Both the position numbers and the translations under genes were made by a program. Of a stretch of DNA of 64,000 bases, positions 27,728 to 38,814 are shown in pieces. How positions within the stretch are numbered: position 1 is the first letter of the stretch; each line of letters opens with the position of its first letter. The notes under the pieces are model-generated. The model saw only the letters and a list, made by a program, of their open reading frames with translations. It was not told where the DNA came from and searched no databases. The stretch lies in NCBI RefSeq assembly GCF_001874645.1, contig NZ_CP017886.1, forward strand, positions 4,826,501-4,890,500, in the 5' to 3' direction. The DNA comes from Pseudomonas frederiksbergensis. GTDB lineage: Bacteria; Pseudomonadota; Gammaproteobacteria; Pseudomonadales; Pseudomonadaceae.

Positions 27728-27860
27728 GGTGTGTGTACACAGAAATGAAGTGTAAACGCATCAATGATGGCAATTCAGTTTCAGTTAAGTTGATGAGGTT
27801 AGGGTGACTCCCCGGGTAACTCATGAAGAATACGCAGGCACTCCATGCTCAGGATAGGTA

Positions 27861-28175
27861 ATGAAGATTAATTTGCGCGCGTATGGGCTGACGACCCTGA
27901 CGCTTCTGGCATTTTGCTCGGTGGTGGTGGCCCGCGACCTGGGCCCGGACGAAGCCCTGCGCCTGCGTCAGCAAGGGGTGATTCTACCGCTCGAGCAGCT
28001 GTTGCAGCAGGCGATGGACCGTCACCCCGGCGCTAAATTGCTCGAGGCCGGGCTTGAAAAAAAACACGACGTCTACCTCTACAACGTCGAGCTGCTGACC
28101 GCCGACGGCGTGGTACGTGAACTGGACCTGGAAGCCGCCACGGGGCGCTTGATCAAAGATAAGGTCGATGACTGA
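27861..28175 (+). CDS. Small periplasmic PepSY-domain protein
   Basis: The 104-aa protein has a signal peptide (about 1-24, [10 protein letters not shown]) and one PepSY domain (residues about 45-100; [21 protein letters not shown]). It begins a three-gene operon: its stop overlaps the response-regulator ATG by one base (TGATG). PepSY proteins upstream of PhoP/QseB-type systems are thought to modulate the sensor or a periplasmic enzyme; the role here is inferred. AGGATAGG precedes the ATG. Confidence 0.8.
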   Translation: MKINLRAYGLTTLTLLAFCSVVVARDLGPDEALRLRQQGVILPLEQLLQQAMDRHPGAKLLEAGLEKKHDVYLYNVELLTADGVVRELDLEAATGRLIKDKVDD

Positions 28176-28843
28176 TGCGCCTGCTGCTGGTGGAAGACCA
28201 TGTACCGCTGGCCGACGAATTGATGGCCGGGCTCGATCGCCAGGGCTACGCCGTCGACTGGTTGGCCGATGGCCGCGATGCGCTGTATCAGGGCTGCTCT
28301 GAACCCTACGACCTGATCATTCTCGATCTGGGGCTGCCAGGGTTGCCGGGGCTTGAGGTGCTCGGCCAATGGCGTGCCGCTGGCTTGGCCACGCCGGTGC
28401 TGGTGCTGACCGCGCGCGACTCCTGGGCCGAACGCATTGAAGGGCTCAAGGCGGGCGCCGACGACTACCTGAGCAAACCGTTTCACCCGGAAGAACTGCA
28501 CCTGCGGATTCAAGCGTTGTTGCGGCGCTCCCACGGCCAGGCCAATCAACCGACGCTCAAGGCTGCCGGGTTGCAGTTGGACGAGGGCCGTCAATGCGTG
28601 ATTCACGACGGCACCGACATTCAGCTGACCGCTGCCGAGTTCCGCCTGTTGCGCTATTTCATGCTGCACCCGGAGCAGATCCTTTCCAAAAGCCACCTGG
28701 CCGAACACCTCTACGACGGTGAAACCGAACGTGACTCGAATGTGCTGGAAGTTCATGTCAATCACCTGCGCCGCAAACTCGGCCGCAGCGTGATCGAAAC
28801 CCGTCGCGGTCAGGGTTACCGGTTCGGTGGGCAAACCCGGTGA
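28175..28843 (+). CDS. OmpR/QseB-type response regulator (BqsR/CarR-like by context)
   Basis: The 222-aa protein has a receiver (VEDH, phosphoacceptor D51 in [11 protein letters not shown] in LSKPF) and an OmpR winged helix (about 130-220; [12 protein letters not shown]). It is translationally coupled to the PepSY gene and to the kinase (GTGA overlap). In P. aeruginosa, as I recall, bqsR-bqsS lie beside tlpQ and ctpM, and the same neighbours occur here, so a BqsR/CarR orthologue is plausible. Not enough is visible to fix the symbol. Confidence 0.8.
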   Translation: MRLLLVEDHVPLADELMAGLDRQGYAVDWLADGRDALYQGCSEPYDLIILDLGLPGLPGLEVLGQWRAAGLATPVLVLTARDSWAERIEGLKAGADDYLSKPFHPEELHLRIQALLRRSHGQANQPTLKAAGLQLDEGRQCVIHDGTDIQLTAAEFRLLRYFMLHPEQILSKSHLAEHLYDGETERDSNVLEVHVNHLRRKLGRSVIETRRGQGYRFGGQTR

Positions 28844-30153
28844 GGTCGATTCAACGGCGTTTGAGCCTGGGGCTGATCAGCGTCATGGTGGTGGTGGGTC
28901 TGGTGCTGGCGCAAACCAGTTTGTGGTTGTTCGAAGTGGGCTTGCAGCGTTACCTGGAAGCCGGATTGCGCAATGACAGTGAAAACCTGCTGATGGCGTT
29001 GGTGCGTGGTCCGCAGGGTTTGCAACTGGACGAACGACGTCTGTCACCGGCTTACCAGCGACCGTTCTCCGGGCATTATTTCCATATCGACTTCGCCGAC
29101 AATCACTGGCGTTCACGTTCGCTGTGGGATCAGGAATTACCGCTGCTTGAACATCCCGGGTTGCACAGCAACCTGCAATTGGGCCCGGAAGGCCAGCAAT
29201 TGCTGGTTCTGCGCGCAGACTATCGACGGTTGGGGCAGTCAATCGCTATCAGCGTGGCGCAGGACTACACCCCGGTGCGCGACAGCTTCCAGCGCATGCG
29301 TCAGGTCGGGCTCGGGTTGGGGCTGACGGGTTTGCTGCTGATTCTGGTGTTGCAGCGTGTCACCGTGCGGCGCGCCTTGCGACCGCTGGAAAGCGCTCGC
29401 GAGCAGATCGCTCAACTGCAACAAGGGAAACGTTCGCAGCTGGACGATCACGTGCCGCTGGAGCTGGAACCCCTGGTGGCGCAGATCAACCATTTGCTCG
29501 CGCACACCGAAGACAGCCTCAAGCGCTCGCGCAATGCCCTGGGTAACCTCGGTCATGCGCTGAAGACGCCACTGGCGGTGCTGTTGAGTCTGGCGTCGTG
29601 CGAAAAACTCGACGCCCATCCAGAGTTGCGCAAGCTCCTTCGGGAGCAACTCGAACAGGTTCAGCAGCGACTCAATCGCGAATTGAATCGAGCGCGCCTG
29701 GCGGGCGATGCCTTGCCGGGTGCGCAGTTCGATTGCGCTGCCGAGCTGCCGGGGTTGCTGTCGACCTTGAACATGATCCACGGCGAGCACCTGCATTTGA
29801 GCTACACGGCACCGGCCGGCTTGCACTTGCCTTGGGATCGTGAGGATCTGCTGGAGCTGCTCGGCAACCTGCTGGACAACGCCTGCAAGTGGGCGGATGC
29901 CGAGGTTCGCCTGAGCATCGTCGAGACGGCTGAAGGGTTTGTGCTGGCGGTAGAAGACGATGGGCCGGGCATTCCCGAAGCGCAGCGTGATCAGGTATTC
30001 AGCCGCGGTGCGCGCCTGGATGAGCAGACTGACGGGCATGGCCTGGGGTTGGGCATCGTGCGCGATATCGTCGAGGCATGGGGTGGGGAGTTGGTGTTGC
30101 AGGAGAGCGAGTGGGGTGGGTTGAAGGTGGTGGTGGAGCTGCCTCGCCGCTGA
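28840..30153 (+). CDS. PhoQ/QseC-type sensor histidine kinase
   Basis: The 437-aa inner-membrane kinase has two membrane segments (about 9-30 and 150-170) around a periplasmic domain of about 120 residues, then HAMP, HisKA (H in [13 protein letters not shown]) and HATPase ([27 protein letters not shown]). The [11 protein letters not shown] box is of the PhoQ kind. By position it would be BqsS/CarS-like, but the RExxE motif I associate with Fe(II) sensing in BqsS is not present in the periplasmic part, so its signal may differ. GTG start overlaps the regulator stop by four bases. Confidence 0.82.
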   Translation: MRSIQRRLSLGLISVMVVVGLVLAQTSLWLFEVGLQRYLEAGLRNDSENLLMALVRGPQGLQLDERRLSPAYQRPFSGHYFHIDFADNHWRSRSLWDQELPLLEHPGLHSNLQLGPEGQQLLVLRADYRRLGQSIAISVAQDYTPVRDSFQRMRQVGLGLGLTGLLLILVLQRVTVRRALRPLESAREQIAQLQQGKRSQLDDHVPLELEPLVAQINHLLAHTEDSLKRSRNALGNLGHALKTPLAVLLSLASCEKLDAHPELRKLLREQLEQVQQRLNRELNRARLAGDALPGAQFDCAAELPGLLSTLNMIHGEHLHLSYTAPAGLHLPWDREDLLELLGNLLDNACKWADAEVRLSIVETAEGFVLAVEDDGPGIPEAQRDQVFSRGARLDEQTDGHGLGLGIVRDIVEAWGGELVLQESEWGGLKVVVELPRR

Positions 30154-30224
30154 AAGATCGCAGCCTGCGGCAGCGCCTACAGGCATGTGCAAATTCTGTA
30201 GGAGCTGCCGCAGGCTGCGATCTT
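30154..30224. repeat. REP pair (inverted)
   Basis: An inverted copy begins at the base after the kinase stop (30154-30180) and a forward copy follows at 30198-30224. The pair separates convergent genes and is a likely transcription end. Confidence 0.85.
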
Positions 30225-30267
30225 GAGGCTCTTAAGGTGGCGAGCCTGCTACGCCACCTTCCTGACA

Positions 30268-32415
30268 TCAAACCCGGAACTGATCCATCAAACTCTGCTG
30301 TTGATTCGCCAGACTGTTAAGCGACTGGCTGACCCGTGCCGATTCATTGGCCTGCCCCGACAGCGATTCCGTCACGTCACGAATGGTCGCCACGTTGCTA
30401 TTGATCTCCTCGGCCACTGCGCTCTGCTCTTCGGCGGCGCTGGCGATTTGCAGGTTCATGTCGGTAATCACCGTCACCGCGTCGCCGATCTGCCGCAGCG
30501 CGGTGACCGCCTGGCTGACTTGCTCGACGCTGCCCTGGGCCTGGCGATGACTGTTGTTCATCGAACCCACCACGTCTTGCGTGCCACTTTGCAGTTGCTC
30601 GATCACCTGCCGGGTTTCTTCCACCGACTCTTGCGTGCGGCGCGCCAGGTTGCGCACTTCATCGGCCACCACCGCAAAACCACGGCCGGCCTCACCGGCG
30701 CGGGCCGCTTCGATGGCGGCGTTCAGTGCCAGCAAGTTAGTCTGTTCGGCAATGGCGCGAATCACTTCCAGCACCGAACCGATCTTCTCGCTGTTGGCGG
30801 CCAGGCCTTCGACCTGGGTCATCGCCGTGCTCATGTCTGCCGCGAGGCTGTCGATGCTGGCGGTGGTGCGGTCGATCACGGTCAGACCCTGACGAGTCGC
30901 CTGATCGGCATCGCGTGCCGCTTGAGCTGCTTGGGCGGCGCTGCGGGCGACATCCTGGGCGGTGGCGCTCATTTCGTGGGACGCGGTGGCCACCTGATCG
31001 ACCTGACGGTATTGCTGCTCCATCCCGGCGCTGGTCTGGGTGGCGATGGCTGACGATTGATCCGCCGTGCTGCGCGCGTCCTGCACCGAGCGTTTCACTT
31101 GCGCAATGATCGGTTGCAGCTTGTCGAGGAAGCGGTTGAACCAGCCGGCCAACTGCCCGAGCTCGTCTTGCTTGTCGTAGTCCAGACGGCGGGTCAGGTC
31201 GCCTTCGCCGCTGGCGATGTCTTCCAGCATGCGCGCCACGCCGAGAATCGGCCTGGTCACACTGCGCGCCATCAGCCACACCAGTAGCAAACCGATGACC
31301 GCGGCCAGCACACCGAGGCTCAGCTCGATCAGGGTGCCGGCGGTGTTGCGTTCGTCGAGTTGCTTTTTCAGGGTTTCGGCGGGGCCGACCAGGACTTTCT
31401 CCGGCACATCGAGCAATACGCCCCACGATTTTCCGCCGGGGATAGGCTGGAACGGCGACAGTACTTTGAGCATCTGGTTGTTGTGCAGACTCTGGGTCTG
31501 AGTGCTGGCGGCGAGCATGCGGATCAGCTCGGCACCGCTGTCCTTGTCCACGCTGTCCAGGCGCTGGCTGAGTTTGCTGGCGTCCGGGCTGTAACCGGCG
31601 AGCAGGCCGACCGGGCTGAGGATGCTGACGTTGGTCTGGCCGTCATAGAGCTTTTTGCTCGCTTGCTGGCTGACCGCTTGCAGGCTGTTGAGATTGATGT
31701 CGACCGACAGCGACGCGATGACTTTACCGTCGACCATCAACGGGAAGACGATGCTGGTCATCAGCACATTCTGGCCGTCAATCACATAGAAATAGGGTTC
31801 GATCACGCACGGCTTGAGCGTGGTGCGCGGGCAGGTGAACCAGGCGTTGGCGGGTTCGCCGCTAGGACCGGTGCTGGTGTCGGCCATGTCGCTTTCCGGC
31901 AGCGCCATCGAGTTCAGCTTGCCGGCGGTCGGTTGCGACCAGTACAGGGCGAAACGGCCCTTGTCGTTGCTGCCGATTTCTTTCTGGCCGGCAAACAGTT
32001 CGTCCTTGCCGTCCAGGGCATTGGCTTCAAACACCAGCGACAGGCCGAGCAATTGCGGGTTGGCTTGCAGCGCCGACTTGACCTGACGGGTCAGGTCTTC
32101 GCGCAGGTCGAAGGCGTCGAGGAAACGCTTCTCGGCCTGTTCACGCAAAAACAACACCTGGCGTGAGAAGCCGTGACCATATTGATAGGCGTCCATGAAC
32201 TGCTGGCGAATCCCCAGTGCCTGAACTTCACCCTGCGCCTCGATGCGTGCTTGAGCCGCTTCGTTGAGCATTTCCATGCTCGAGGCTTTTACCAGCTCCG
32301 AACTGTGCTCCATGCGGTACAGCGAAAGACCTACCAGCAAGGTTACGATACCGGCCAGGCATAGCCCGGCGAGCAGGGTGATTTTCCATTGAATGGAAAG
32401 TTGTCTGAGCGACAT
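30268..32415 (-). CDS. tlpQ: Methyl-accepting chemotaxis protein with large dCache sensor (TlpQ-like)
   Basis: The 715-aa receptor has TM1 (about 12-32), a periplasmic domain of roughly 320 residues typical of dCache_1, TM2 (about 365-388, [19 protein letters not shown]), HAMP, and the MCP signalling tip ([20 protein letters not shown]). P. aeruginosa TlpQ (PA2654, 714 aa, histamine/polyamine taxis) has this length and these neighbours; the symbol rests on that. The start at 32415 follows AAGGACG; a longer reading upstream runs into REP sequence and is rejected. Convergent with the kinase, divergent from the transporter. Confidence 0.82.
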   Translation of the reverse strand: MSLRQLSIQWKITLLAGLCLAGIVTLLVGLSLYRMEHSSELVKASSMEMLNEAAQARIEAQGEVQALGIRQQFMDAYQYGHGFSRQVLFLREQAEKRFLDAFDLREDLTRQVKSALQANPQLLGLSLVFEANALDGKDELFAGQKEIGSNDKGRFALYWSQPTAGKLNSMALPESDMADTSTGPSGEPANAWFTCPRTTLKPCVIEPYFYVIDGQNVLMTSIVFPLMVDGKVIASLSVDINLNSLQAVSQQASKKLYDGQTNVSILSPVGLLAGYSPDASKLSQRLDSVDKDSGAELIRMLAASTQTQSLHNNQMLKVLSPFQPIPGGKSWGVLLDVPEKVLVGPAETLKKQLDERNTAGTLIELSLGVLAAVIGLLLVWLMARSVTRPILGVARMLEDIASGEGDLTRRLDYDKQDELGQLAGWFNRFLDKLQPIIAQVKRSVQDARSTADQSSAIATQTSAGMEQQYRQVDQVATASHEMSATAQDVARSAAQAAQAARDADQATRQGLTVIDRTTASIDSLAADMSTAMTQVEGLAANSEKIGSVLEVIRAIAEQTNLLALNAAIEAARAGEAGRGFAVVADEVRNLARRTQESVEETRQVIEQLQSGTQDVVGSMNNSHRQAQGSVEQVSQAVTALRQIGDAVTVITDMNLQIASAAEEQSAVAEEINSNVATIRDVTESLSGQANESARVSQSLNSLANQQQSLMDQFRV

Positions 32416-32510
32416 CGGGACGTCCTTATTCGATTTATATCTGAGACTTTGCACTGTAGCGGCCGCGTTTCTCCTTTCTTTATGCATCAGCCGAATTATC
32501 GCTCTCCCCG

Positions 32511-32603
32511 CGTAGGAGCTGCCGCAGGCTGCGATCTTTTGATCTTCCAGCGCCATCAATCACGGCAAAAATCAAAAGATCGCAGCCTGCGGCAGCTCCT
32601 ACG
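32511..32603. repeat. REP pair (inverted)
   Basis: A forward copy (32511-32541) faces an inverted copy (32573-32603) in the 346-bp divergent gap between the chemoreceptor and transporter genes. The rest of the gap shows no gene. Confidence 0.85.
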
Positions 32604-32761
32604 GAGAATCTGTGTTGGTTTTGACAAGCCAGGCCTGCTGCTGCACAGTGCGTGCCCTCTAATAAAACCCACTCTTCAATCCGTCGTCGGCTCATGCAGC
32701 TGGCTGGACGGACTCATCCTGTTTGCGCCGGGTTTAGCCGTCGCCGTGTTTTGAGGTAACG

Positions 32762-34081
32762 ATGATTAATGCAGTAATTGCCGCGGTCGGCATCATGCTG
32801 GTGCTCAGCCTGTCCCGCGTGCATGTGGTGATCGCGCTGATCGTCGGCGCGCTGGTGGGCGGTTTGACCGGCGGCCTGGGCATTGATGCAACGCTCAAAG
32901 CCTTCAACAGTGGCCTGGGCGGCGGTGCGACCGTGGCCTTGTCCTACGCCTTGCTCGGCGCTTTCGCTGTGGCCATTGCCAAGTCCGGCCTGGCCCACGC
33001 TTTGGCGGACAAAGCTTTGCTGCTGGTCGACCGGCAGGACGCCGCGGGCGGTGGCCAGGTCAAATGGCTGCTGATCGGTTTACTCTGGGTGGTGGCCATT
33101 GCTTCGCAGAACGTCCTGCCGATCCACATTGCCTTCATTCCGCTGCTGGTGCCGCCGCTTCTCTATGTACTGACCAAGCTGCAACTGGATCGCCGACTGA
33201 TTGCCTGTGTCATGACCTTCGGCCTGATCACGCCGTACATGTTTTTGCCGGTGGGCTTCGGCAACATCTTCCTGAATGAAATTCTCCTGGCCAACGTCAG
33301 TAGAAGCGGGGTGGACATCAGTGGCGTCAACGTCACTCATGCCATGGGGATTCCTGCCTTGGGCATGGTCTTCGGGTTGTTGATGGCGTTCATCAGCTAC
33401 CGCAAGAAGCGCGTGTATGACCTGGAGAAAATCGAGCGGGTCGAGCAGGTCGCGGTGCAGTACAACCCGCTGACCTTGATGGTGGCGGGGCTGGCGATTG
33501 CCGCTGCGTTCATCATTCAGTTGCTGCTCGACTCGATGATTATCGGCGCACTGGCCGGGTTTCTGATCTTCTCGGTGTCGGGCGTGGTGCGCTGGCGCGA
33601 GACGGATGACCTGTTCACCGAAGGCATGAAGATGATGGCGATGATCGGTTTCATCATGATCGCCGCCTCGGGTTTCGCCGAGGTCATGAAGGCCACCGGC
33701 GAAGTAAAAACCCTGGTTGAGGCCTCGGCTTCGTGGATCGGTCACAGCAAAGGTGTCGGTGTATTACTGATGTTGCTGGTCGGCCTGCTGGTGACCATGG
33801 GCATCGGTTCATCATTTTCCACGGTGCCGATTCTCGCGGCGATCTTCGTGCCGCTGTGCGTGCAACTGGGTTTCAGCCCGTTGGCGATTATCTGCATCGT
33901 CGGGACTGCCGGCGCCTTGGGCGATGCCGGTTCGCCAGCGTCTGATTCGACCCTGGGCCCGACTTCCGGTCTGAATATCGACGGCCAGCATCACCATATC
34001 TGGGACACCGTGGTCCCGACGTTCCTGCATTACAACCTGCCGCTGCTGGCGTTTGGCTGGGTGGCGGCGATGATCCTCTGA
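32762..34081 (+). CDS. Ion-coupled transporter, Na+/H+ antiporter (NhaC/YuiF-like) family
   Basis: The 439-aa inner-membrane protein has about 11-12 hydrophobic segments and resembles the YuiF/NhaC-like branch of the ion transporter superfamily ([37 protein letters not shown]). Members are annotated as Na+/H+ antiporters or amino-acid/carboxylate carriers. GAGG precedes the ATG by 5 nt. It sits between two chemoreceptor genes, as the PA2653 transporter does in P. aeruginosa by recall, so transport of a chemoattractant is a reasonable inference. REP pairs flank it on both sides. Confidence 0.78.
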   Translation: MINAVIAAVGIMLVLSLSRVHVVIALIVGALVGGLTGGLGIDATLKAFNSGLGGGATVALSYALLGAFAVAIAKSGLAHALADKALLLVDRQDAAGGGQVKWLLIGLLWVVAIASQNVLPIHIAFIPLLVPPLLYVLTKLQLDRRLIACVMTFGLITPYMFLPVGFGNIFLNEILLANVSRSGVDISGVNVTHAMGIPALGMVFGLLMAFISYRKKRVYDLEKIERVEQVAVQYNPLTLMVAGLAIAAAFIIQLLLDSMIIGALAGFLIFSVSGVVRWRETDDLFTEGMKMMAMIGFIMIAASGFAEVMKATGEVKTLVEASASWIGHSKGVGVLLMLLVGLLVTMGIGSSFSTVPILAAIFVPLCVQLGFSPLAIICIVGTAGALGDAGSPASDSTLGPTSGLNIDGQHHHIWDTVVPTFLHYNLPLLAFGWVAAMIL

Positions 34082-34115
34082 CAAGTCGCAGACTCCCGCG
34101 GGGAGATGAATATCC

Positions 34116-34200
34116 CGTAGGAGCTGCCGCAGGCTGCGATCTTTTGATTTTCAGCGATCTTGACAGCGCTAAAAGATCGCAGCCTGCGGCAGCTCCTACA
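34116..34200. repeat. REP pair (inverted)
   Basis: Forward (34116-34146) and inverted (34170-34200) copies lie between the transporter and the second chemoreceptor. They are close to full consensus. Confidence 0.85.
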
Positions 34201-34262
34201 GTTTTGCGCAGGCCAGCCGCTAATGCTTTAACCACGCCAATAAAATCCAGAGTGAACAACAC

Positions 34263-35945
34263 ATGCGCCTGAGCCTTAAAGCCAAAGTCTTGTCCCTCTC
34301 CGTCCTCCCGGTTTTGCTCTTTGCGTTGGTGATCAGTCTGACCACTGCATTCATTTTGCAAGAGCAGGCCCGTAAAGAAGTCGAAGAAACCCGTCAGCGT
34401 TTGATGAGCGATGCCAAGGCCACGCTGCAAAGTTACGTTGCGGTGGCGATGACGGCGATCAAACCGCTGTATGACGCAGCAGCGCCTGGCGATGATGCGG
34501 CTCGCGCGCAAGTGGTCAAATTGCTGTCGAGCATCAGCTACGGCAAGGACGGTTACTTCTACGGTTACGACTCCAACACCGTGCGCCTGTTCAAGGCCAA
34601 CAGCGCGGAAGGCGTCGGCCAGAGCTTCAAGGACAACCGCGATCCGAACGGTGTGTACGTCAACCGTGACCTGGTGAACGTCGCCAAGGACGGTACGCAT
34701 TACCTGCAATACAGCTCGCCATTACCTGGCGACAGCAAAGTCCTGGTGCCCAAACTGGGTTACACCGAATACCTGCCTAAATGGGACATGGTCATCGGTA
34801 CCTCGGTGAATCTCGATGGTGTCGATGCCCAGGTCGCAGTGGTCCAGGCCGAGGTTCGCGATCGCATGGAAGGGGTGCTGCTGAGCATCGTCGGCATCGC
34901 GGCGGTGGTGCTGCTGGTGATCGCGGCGGTCGGTCTGTTTGTGGCCAACACCCTTTTGCGTCCGCTGCACCTGATGAAGGCCAATCTGGACGACATCGCC
35001 GCAGGCGAGGGTGATCTGACGCGTCGGCTGGCAATCACCAGCCAGGACGAACTGGGCGAGCTGGCCGGCTCGTTCAACCGTTTTGTCGACAAGATTCACA
35101 GCCTGGTGCGGCAGATTACCGAGATGACGTCGCAGCTGACCGGGTTGGTCAATCAGGTCTCCGATCAGGCCCAGCGTTCGGATCAGGCCATGGAACGCCA
35201 ACGTCACGAGACGGATCAGGTGGCCACGGCGATCAACGAGATGTCGGCGGCAGCGCAGGAAGTGGCGAAAAGCGCTCAAGGCGCTGCGGTTGCGGCCCAG
35301 CAAACCGACGAAGAAGGTCAAGCGGCCAAGCGCGTGGTGGCCGGGAGCATTTCGCAGATCCATGCACTGGTGAAAGATATTCGCAGCAGCGGGGTTTCTC
35401 TCGACAGTTTGCAGCAGGACGTGTCGTCGATTGTCAGCGTGCTTGGGGTGATCCGTTCGATTGCCGATCAGACCAACCTGCTGGCGCTTAATGCCGCCAT
35501 CGAAGCCGCTCGCGCCGGTGAGGCCGGGCGTGGCTTTGCGGTGGTCGCCGATGAGGTGCGTGCACTGGCCAGTCGCACTCAGCAAAGCACTCAGGAGATC
35601 CAGGGCATGATCGACCGCTTGCAAGCCGGTACACAATCGGCGGTCGACGCCATGCGCCGCTCCAGCGAGGCGGGTGACGGCACCTCGGCACAGGCCAATC
35701 AGGCGGGCGCTTCGCTGGACGCCATGGCCCAGTTGATCGGCACTATCAATTCGATGAACGCACAGATCGCCAGTGCCGCCGAAGAGCAAACCGCCGTGGC
35801 CGAAGAGATCAACCGCAGCGTGCATCAGATCGCTGCGGCAGTGGACAGCGTCGCCGACGAAACCCAGCTCGGCGCGCAAACCTCCCGCAGCCTGGCGGAT
35901 TTGGGCCAGCGGTTGGGCAAATTGGTAGGGCAGTTCAGGATCTGA
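34263..35945 (+). CDS. ctpM: Methyl-accepting chemotaxis protein with sCache domain (CtpM-like)
   Basis: The 560-aa receptor has TM1 (about 10-32), a single-Cache periplasmic domain of about 155 residues ([34 protein letters not shown]), TM2 (about 203-228), HAMP and an MCP tip ([20 protein letters not shown]). P. aeruginosa CtpM (PA2652, malate taxis) has the same length and neighbours; the symbol rests on that. Ligand specificity is unproved. Confidence 0.82.
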   Translation: MRLSLKAKVLSLSVLPVLLFALVISLTTAFILQEQARKEVEETRQRLMSDAKATLQSYVAVAMTAIKPLYDAAAPGDDAARAQVVKLLSSISYGKDGYFYGYDSNTVRLFKANSAEGVGQSFKDNRDPNGVYVNRDLVNVAKDGTHYLQYSSPLPGDSKVLVPKLGYTEYLPKWDMVIGTSVNLDGVDAQVAVVQAEVRDRMEGVLLSIVGIAAVVLLVIAAVGLFVANTLLRPLHLMKANLDDIAAGEGDLTRRLAITSQDELGELAGSFNRFVDKIHSLVRQITEMTSQLTGLVNQVSDQAQRSDQAMERQRHETDQVATAINEMSAAAQEVAKSAQGAAVAAQQTDEEGQAAKRVVAGSISQIHALVKDIRSSGVSLDSLQQDVSSIVSVLGVIRSIADQTNLLALNAAIEAARAGEAGRGFAVVADEVRALASRTQQSTQEIQGMIDRLQAGTQSAVDAMRRSSEAGDGTSAQANQAGASLDAMAQLIGTINSMNAQIASAAEEQTAVAEEINRSVHQIAAAVDSVADETQLGAQTSRSLADLGQRLGKLVGQFRI

Positions 35946-35956
35946 TCGGCAGACGA

Positions 35957-35974
35957 AATCCGTAGGAGCGGATT
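35957..35974. terminator. Small hairpin between convergent genes
   Basis: AATCCG-TAGGAG-CGGATT is a perfect 6-bp stem in the 34-bp gap between the ctpM-like gene and trhP. The loop matches the start of the REP core. There is no T-run, so terminator function is only possible. Confidence 0.35.
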
Positions 35975-35979
35975 AGGTT

Positions 35980-37320
35980 TCAGTTTCCTCGCACATCCCG
36001 CATCAATAGCCCGAACTTCAAATCCACCGCGTCCGGAATCGGCAAATACACGGTGTGCCCGTCCCCCGGCGCTACTTCAATCGCTTCGCCTTTGGCGCTT
36101 TGCAATTGATGCAAGTCGAAGTGGAAATTGCCTTTGGGTGTCATTAACTCCATGTGATCCCCCAAACCAAAGCGGTTTTTCACCTTGACCTCGGCCAGCC
36201 GATCACGGCGCTCACCGGTCAGTTCACCGACGAACTGCTGACGCTCCGACACCGAGCTGCCGTTCTGGTAGTTCTGGTATTCGTCGTGCACATGGCGGCG
36301 CAGGAAACCTTCGGTATAGCCACGCTGGGCCAGGGACTCGAGGTCGCTCATCAAGCTGCGATCGAACTCGCGGCCGGCCACGGCATCGTTGATGGCGCGG
36401 CGGTAGACCTGAGTGGTCCGGGCGCAGTAGAAGTGCGATTTGGTCCGGCCTTCGATCTTCAACGAGTGAACGCCCATCTGCGTCAATCGAGCGACATGCT
36501 GCACGGCGCGCAGGTCCTTGGCGTTCATGATGTAGGTGCCGTGCTCGTCTTCGAAGGCCGGCATCAGTTCGTCGGGGCGGTTGGCTTCCTGCAGCAAAAA
36601 CACCTGATCGGTGGGTGTGCCGATGCCCAGCGTTGGCTCCGGGATGAACGTCTGAACGATCTCGCCCACGGCGTTTTCTGTCGCTGGCTGCGCGGAGTAC
36701 TTCCAGCGACAGGCATTGGTGCAGGAGCCCTGATTGGCATCGCGCCTGTTCATGTAACCCGACAGCAGGCAGCGCCCGGAATAGGCCATGCACAGCGCGC
36801 CGTGGACGAACACTTCCAGCTCCATGGCGGGGACTTGCTGGCGAATCTCGGCGATTTCTTCCAGCGACAGCTCCCGCGACAGGATGATCCGGCTCAGGCC
36901 TTGCTGTTGCCAGAACTCGACGCTGGCCCAGTTCACCGTGTTGGCTTGCACCGAGAGGTGGATCGGCATCTGCGGGAAATGTCGGCGCACCAGCATGATC
37001 AGCCCGGGGTCGGACATGATCAGCGCATCCGGAGCCATGGCGATGACCGGCTGAAGATCCTTGAGGAAGGTTTTCAACTTGGCGTTGTGCGGGGCGATGT
37101 TCACCACCACATAAAAACGCTTGCCCTGGGCCTGGGCTTCACGGATGCCGAGGGCCAGGTTGGCATGATCGAACTCGTTATTGCGCACGCGCAGGCTGTA
37201 GCGCGGCTGGCCGGCGTAGACCGCATCGGCACCGTAGGCGAAGGCATAACGCATGTTTTTCAAGGTGCCGGCAGGGGCGAGCAGTTCAGGCGTGGCGAGG
37301 GGCATAAGGGGCTCGATCAC
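35980..37320 (-). CDS. trhP: U32 peptidase-family tRNA hydroxylation protein TrhP (YegQ)
   Basis: The 446-aa protein begins with the U32 signature (ELLAPAGTLKNMRYAFAYGADAVY). It carries the cysteine cluster ALCMAYSGRCLLSGY followed by SCTNACRWKY, as expected for an Fe-S-binding U32 enzyme. TrhP helps make 5-hydroxyuridine at tRNA position 34 from prephenate-derived chemistry. GTG at 37320 or ATG at 37305 could be the start; neither has a strong ribosome-binding site. Confidence 0.88.
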   Translation of the reverse strand: MIEPLMPLATPELLAPAGTLKNMRYAFAYGADAVYAGQPRYSLRVRNNEFDHANLALGIREAQAQGKRFYVVVNIAPHNAKLKTFLKDLQPVIAMAPDALIMSDPGLIMLVRRHFPQMPIHLSVQANTVNWASVEFWQQQGLSRIILSRELSLEEIAEIRQQVPAMELEVFVHGALCMAYSGRCLLSGYMNRRDANQGSCTNACRWKYSAQPATENAVGEIVQTFIPEPTLGIGTPTDQVFLLQEANRPDELMPAFEDEHGTYIMNAKDLRAVQHVARLTQMGVHSLKIEGRTKSHFYCARTTQVYRRAINDAVAGREFDRSLMSDLESLAQRGYTEGFLRRHVHDEYQNYQNGSSVSERQQFVGELTGERRDRLAEVKVKNRFGLGDHMELMTPKGNFHFDLHQLQSAKGEAIEVAPGDGHTVYLPIPDAVDLKFGLLMRDVRGN

Positions 37321-37359
37321 AAAAGCTCGCGAGGGTAGAGCAGTCTCGGGGGGCGTTTA

Positions 37360-37373
37360 TTGATCTGGATCTA
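37360..37373 (+). promoter_or_regulatory. Anr/FNR-like box with one mismatch
   Basis: TTGAT-CTGG-ATCTA lies about 95 bp before the AI-2E-type exporter ATG and about 40 bp before the trhP start. The second half-site has one mismatch to ATCAA. Low-oxygen control of either gene is possible. Confidence 0.4.
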
Positions 37374-37467
37374 TGCTGGGTGAACAAAACGGGGCACTCG
37401 GGCGTGTCGTGGCTGACTAATGTTGAAGAGGCAGTCAGAGCCTGCGTGTTACTGACGGGGATCGGAC

Positions 37468-38529
37468 ATGAACAAAACCGTTGTGCGAGACAAATCACTG
37501 CTGGTGCTACTGGTGCTGGTGACCGCCGCTTTCATCTGGATTCTGCTGCCGTTTTACGGTGCGGTGTTCTGGGCGGTGATTCTCGGCATTGTCTTCGCGC
37601 CCTTGCAGCGTCGGTTGCAAATGAAGTTCGGTTGGCACCGCAACCTGACGGCCCTTTGCACCTTGAGCATCTGTCTGCTCATTGCCATTTTGCCGGTGAT
37701 CACTACCAGCGTCTTGCTGGTGCAGGAGGGTGCGAACTTCTACAAGAATATCGAGAGCGGTCAATTGGACGTCGCCGGCTACCTGGCGCAGTTCAAACAC
37801 AGCCTGCCACCGTACTTTCAGCATTTGCTGGACCGCTTTGGCGTGGGTGAGCTGAGCGCTTTACGCGAGAAAATCGTCAAGAGCGCGGTGCAGGGCAGCG
37901 AGTTTTTCGCCAGTCAGGCGTTCAGCTTCGGTCAGGGCACTTTCGAGTTCGTGGTGAGTTTTTCCATCATGCTCTACCTGCTGTTCTTCTTTCTGCGTGA
38001 CGGTGCCGAACTGGCGCGCGAGGTCCGCGCGGCCGTGCCGTTGGCGGAACATCAAAAGCGCCGCTTGCAGCTAAAATTCAATCGTGTGGTACGAGCCACG
38101 GTCAAAGGCAACCTGGTGATGGCGGTCACACAAGGTGCGCTGGGTGGGTTGATTTTCTGGTTTCTGGACGTTCCCAGTGCATTGCTCTGGGCGGTGATAA
38201 TGGCGTTTCTGTCGCTGTTGCCAGCGGTGGGGGCGGGGATTGTCTGGGTGCCGGTGGCCGCGTACTTCCTGCTCAGCGGCGCTATCTGGCAGGGTGTGGT
38301 GCTGGGTTTGTTCGGGGTGTTCGTGATCGGTCTGGTAGACAACGTTCTGCGCCCGATCCTGGTGGGCAAGGACACCAGGATGCCGGACTATCTGGTCCTG
38401 ATTTCGACTTTGGGCGGTCTGGCGATCTTCGGTCTCAATGGTTTTGTCATTGGGCCCTTGATCGCCGCGCTGTTCATGTCGAGTTGGGCCTTGTACATCG
38501 AAACCAGGCCGCGAGTACAGTTGCCTTAA
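37468..38529 (+). CDS. AI-2E/PerM-family exporter
   Basis: The 353-aa inner-membrane protein has about 8 hydrophobic segments and the family features LPFYGAVFWAVILGIVFAPL near the start and PAVGAGIVWVPVAAYFL, LVDNVLRPILVG near the end. Members export autoinducer-2, polyketides or other anions, or act as Na+/H+ antiporters, so the substrate is open. Its stop overlaps the stop of the small convergent gene at 38526 by four bases. Confidence 0.85.
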   Translation: MNKTVVRDKSLLVLLVLVTAAFIWILLPFYGAVFWAVILGIVFAPLQRRLQMKFGWHRNLTALCTLSICLLIAILPVITTSVLLVQEGANFYKNIESGQLDVAGYLAQFKHSLPPYFQHLLDRFGVGELSALREKIVKSAVQGSEFFASQAFSFGQGTFEFVVSFSIMLYLLFFFLRDGAELAREVRAAVPLAEHQKRRLQLKFNRVVRATVKGNLVMAVTQGALGGLIFWFLDVPSALLWAVIMAFLSLLPAVGAGIVWVPVAAYFLLSGAIWQGVVLGLFGVFVIGLVDNVLRPILVGKDTRMPDYLVLISTLGGLAIFGLNGFVIGPLIAALFMSSWALYIETRPRVQLP

Positions 38530-38708
38530 GCGTCAAGTGCGTAGGTGCCCATACGGTGCGACAGGGCTTGGGCGGCGGGCAGTGAAGTGAGCGGACCGCT
38601 GATCGCAACACCGTCCTGAACCAGGTACCAACAGGCGAGCAATCCTAGCTCTCTGAGCGGTGCGGGAACGGCGCTACCAATAACGGACATGATCTGAATC
38701 TTGGGCAT
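38526..38708 (-). CDS. Small protein of unknown function (60 aa)
   Basis: ATG at 38708 follows a strong GGAGG at 5 nt. The product (MPKIQIMSVIGSAVPAPLRE opening) has no signal peptide and one mildly hydrophobic stretch (LGLLACWYLV). I do not recognise the family. The strong translation signal makes it a real gene rather than a shadow of the exporter, which it overlaps only at the stop codon. Confidence 0.6.
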   Translation of the reverse strand: MPKIQIMSVIGSAVPAPLRELGLLACWYLVQDGVAISGPLTSLPAAQALSHRMGTYALDA

Positions 38709-38814
38709 AAGTACCTCCATCAATCTATGGAGCTACCTTACTGGCCCGGCGGTTCAGCGGAAAATCAACGTGCTCGATAGTGGACATTGACGACAATGTG
38801 GCGAACTGCCGCTG

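Noticed and set aside
32416..32559. Upstream extension of the TlpQ-like receptor
   Set aside because: The added residues translate REP sequence; the internal ATG at 32415 has AAGGACG and a proper N terminus.
10443..34200. Regularly repeated palindromic units as a possible CRISPR
   Set aside because: Copies are scattered in separate intergenic gaps as inverted pairs, with no spacers and no cas genes; they are REPs.
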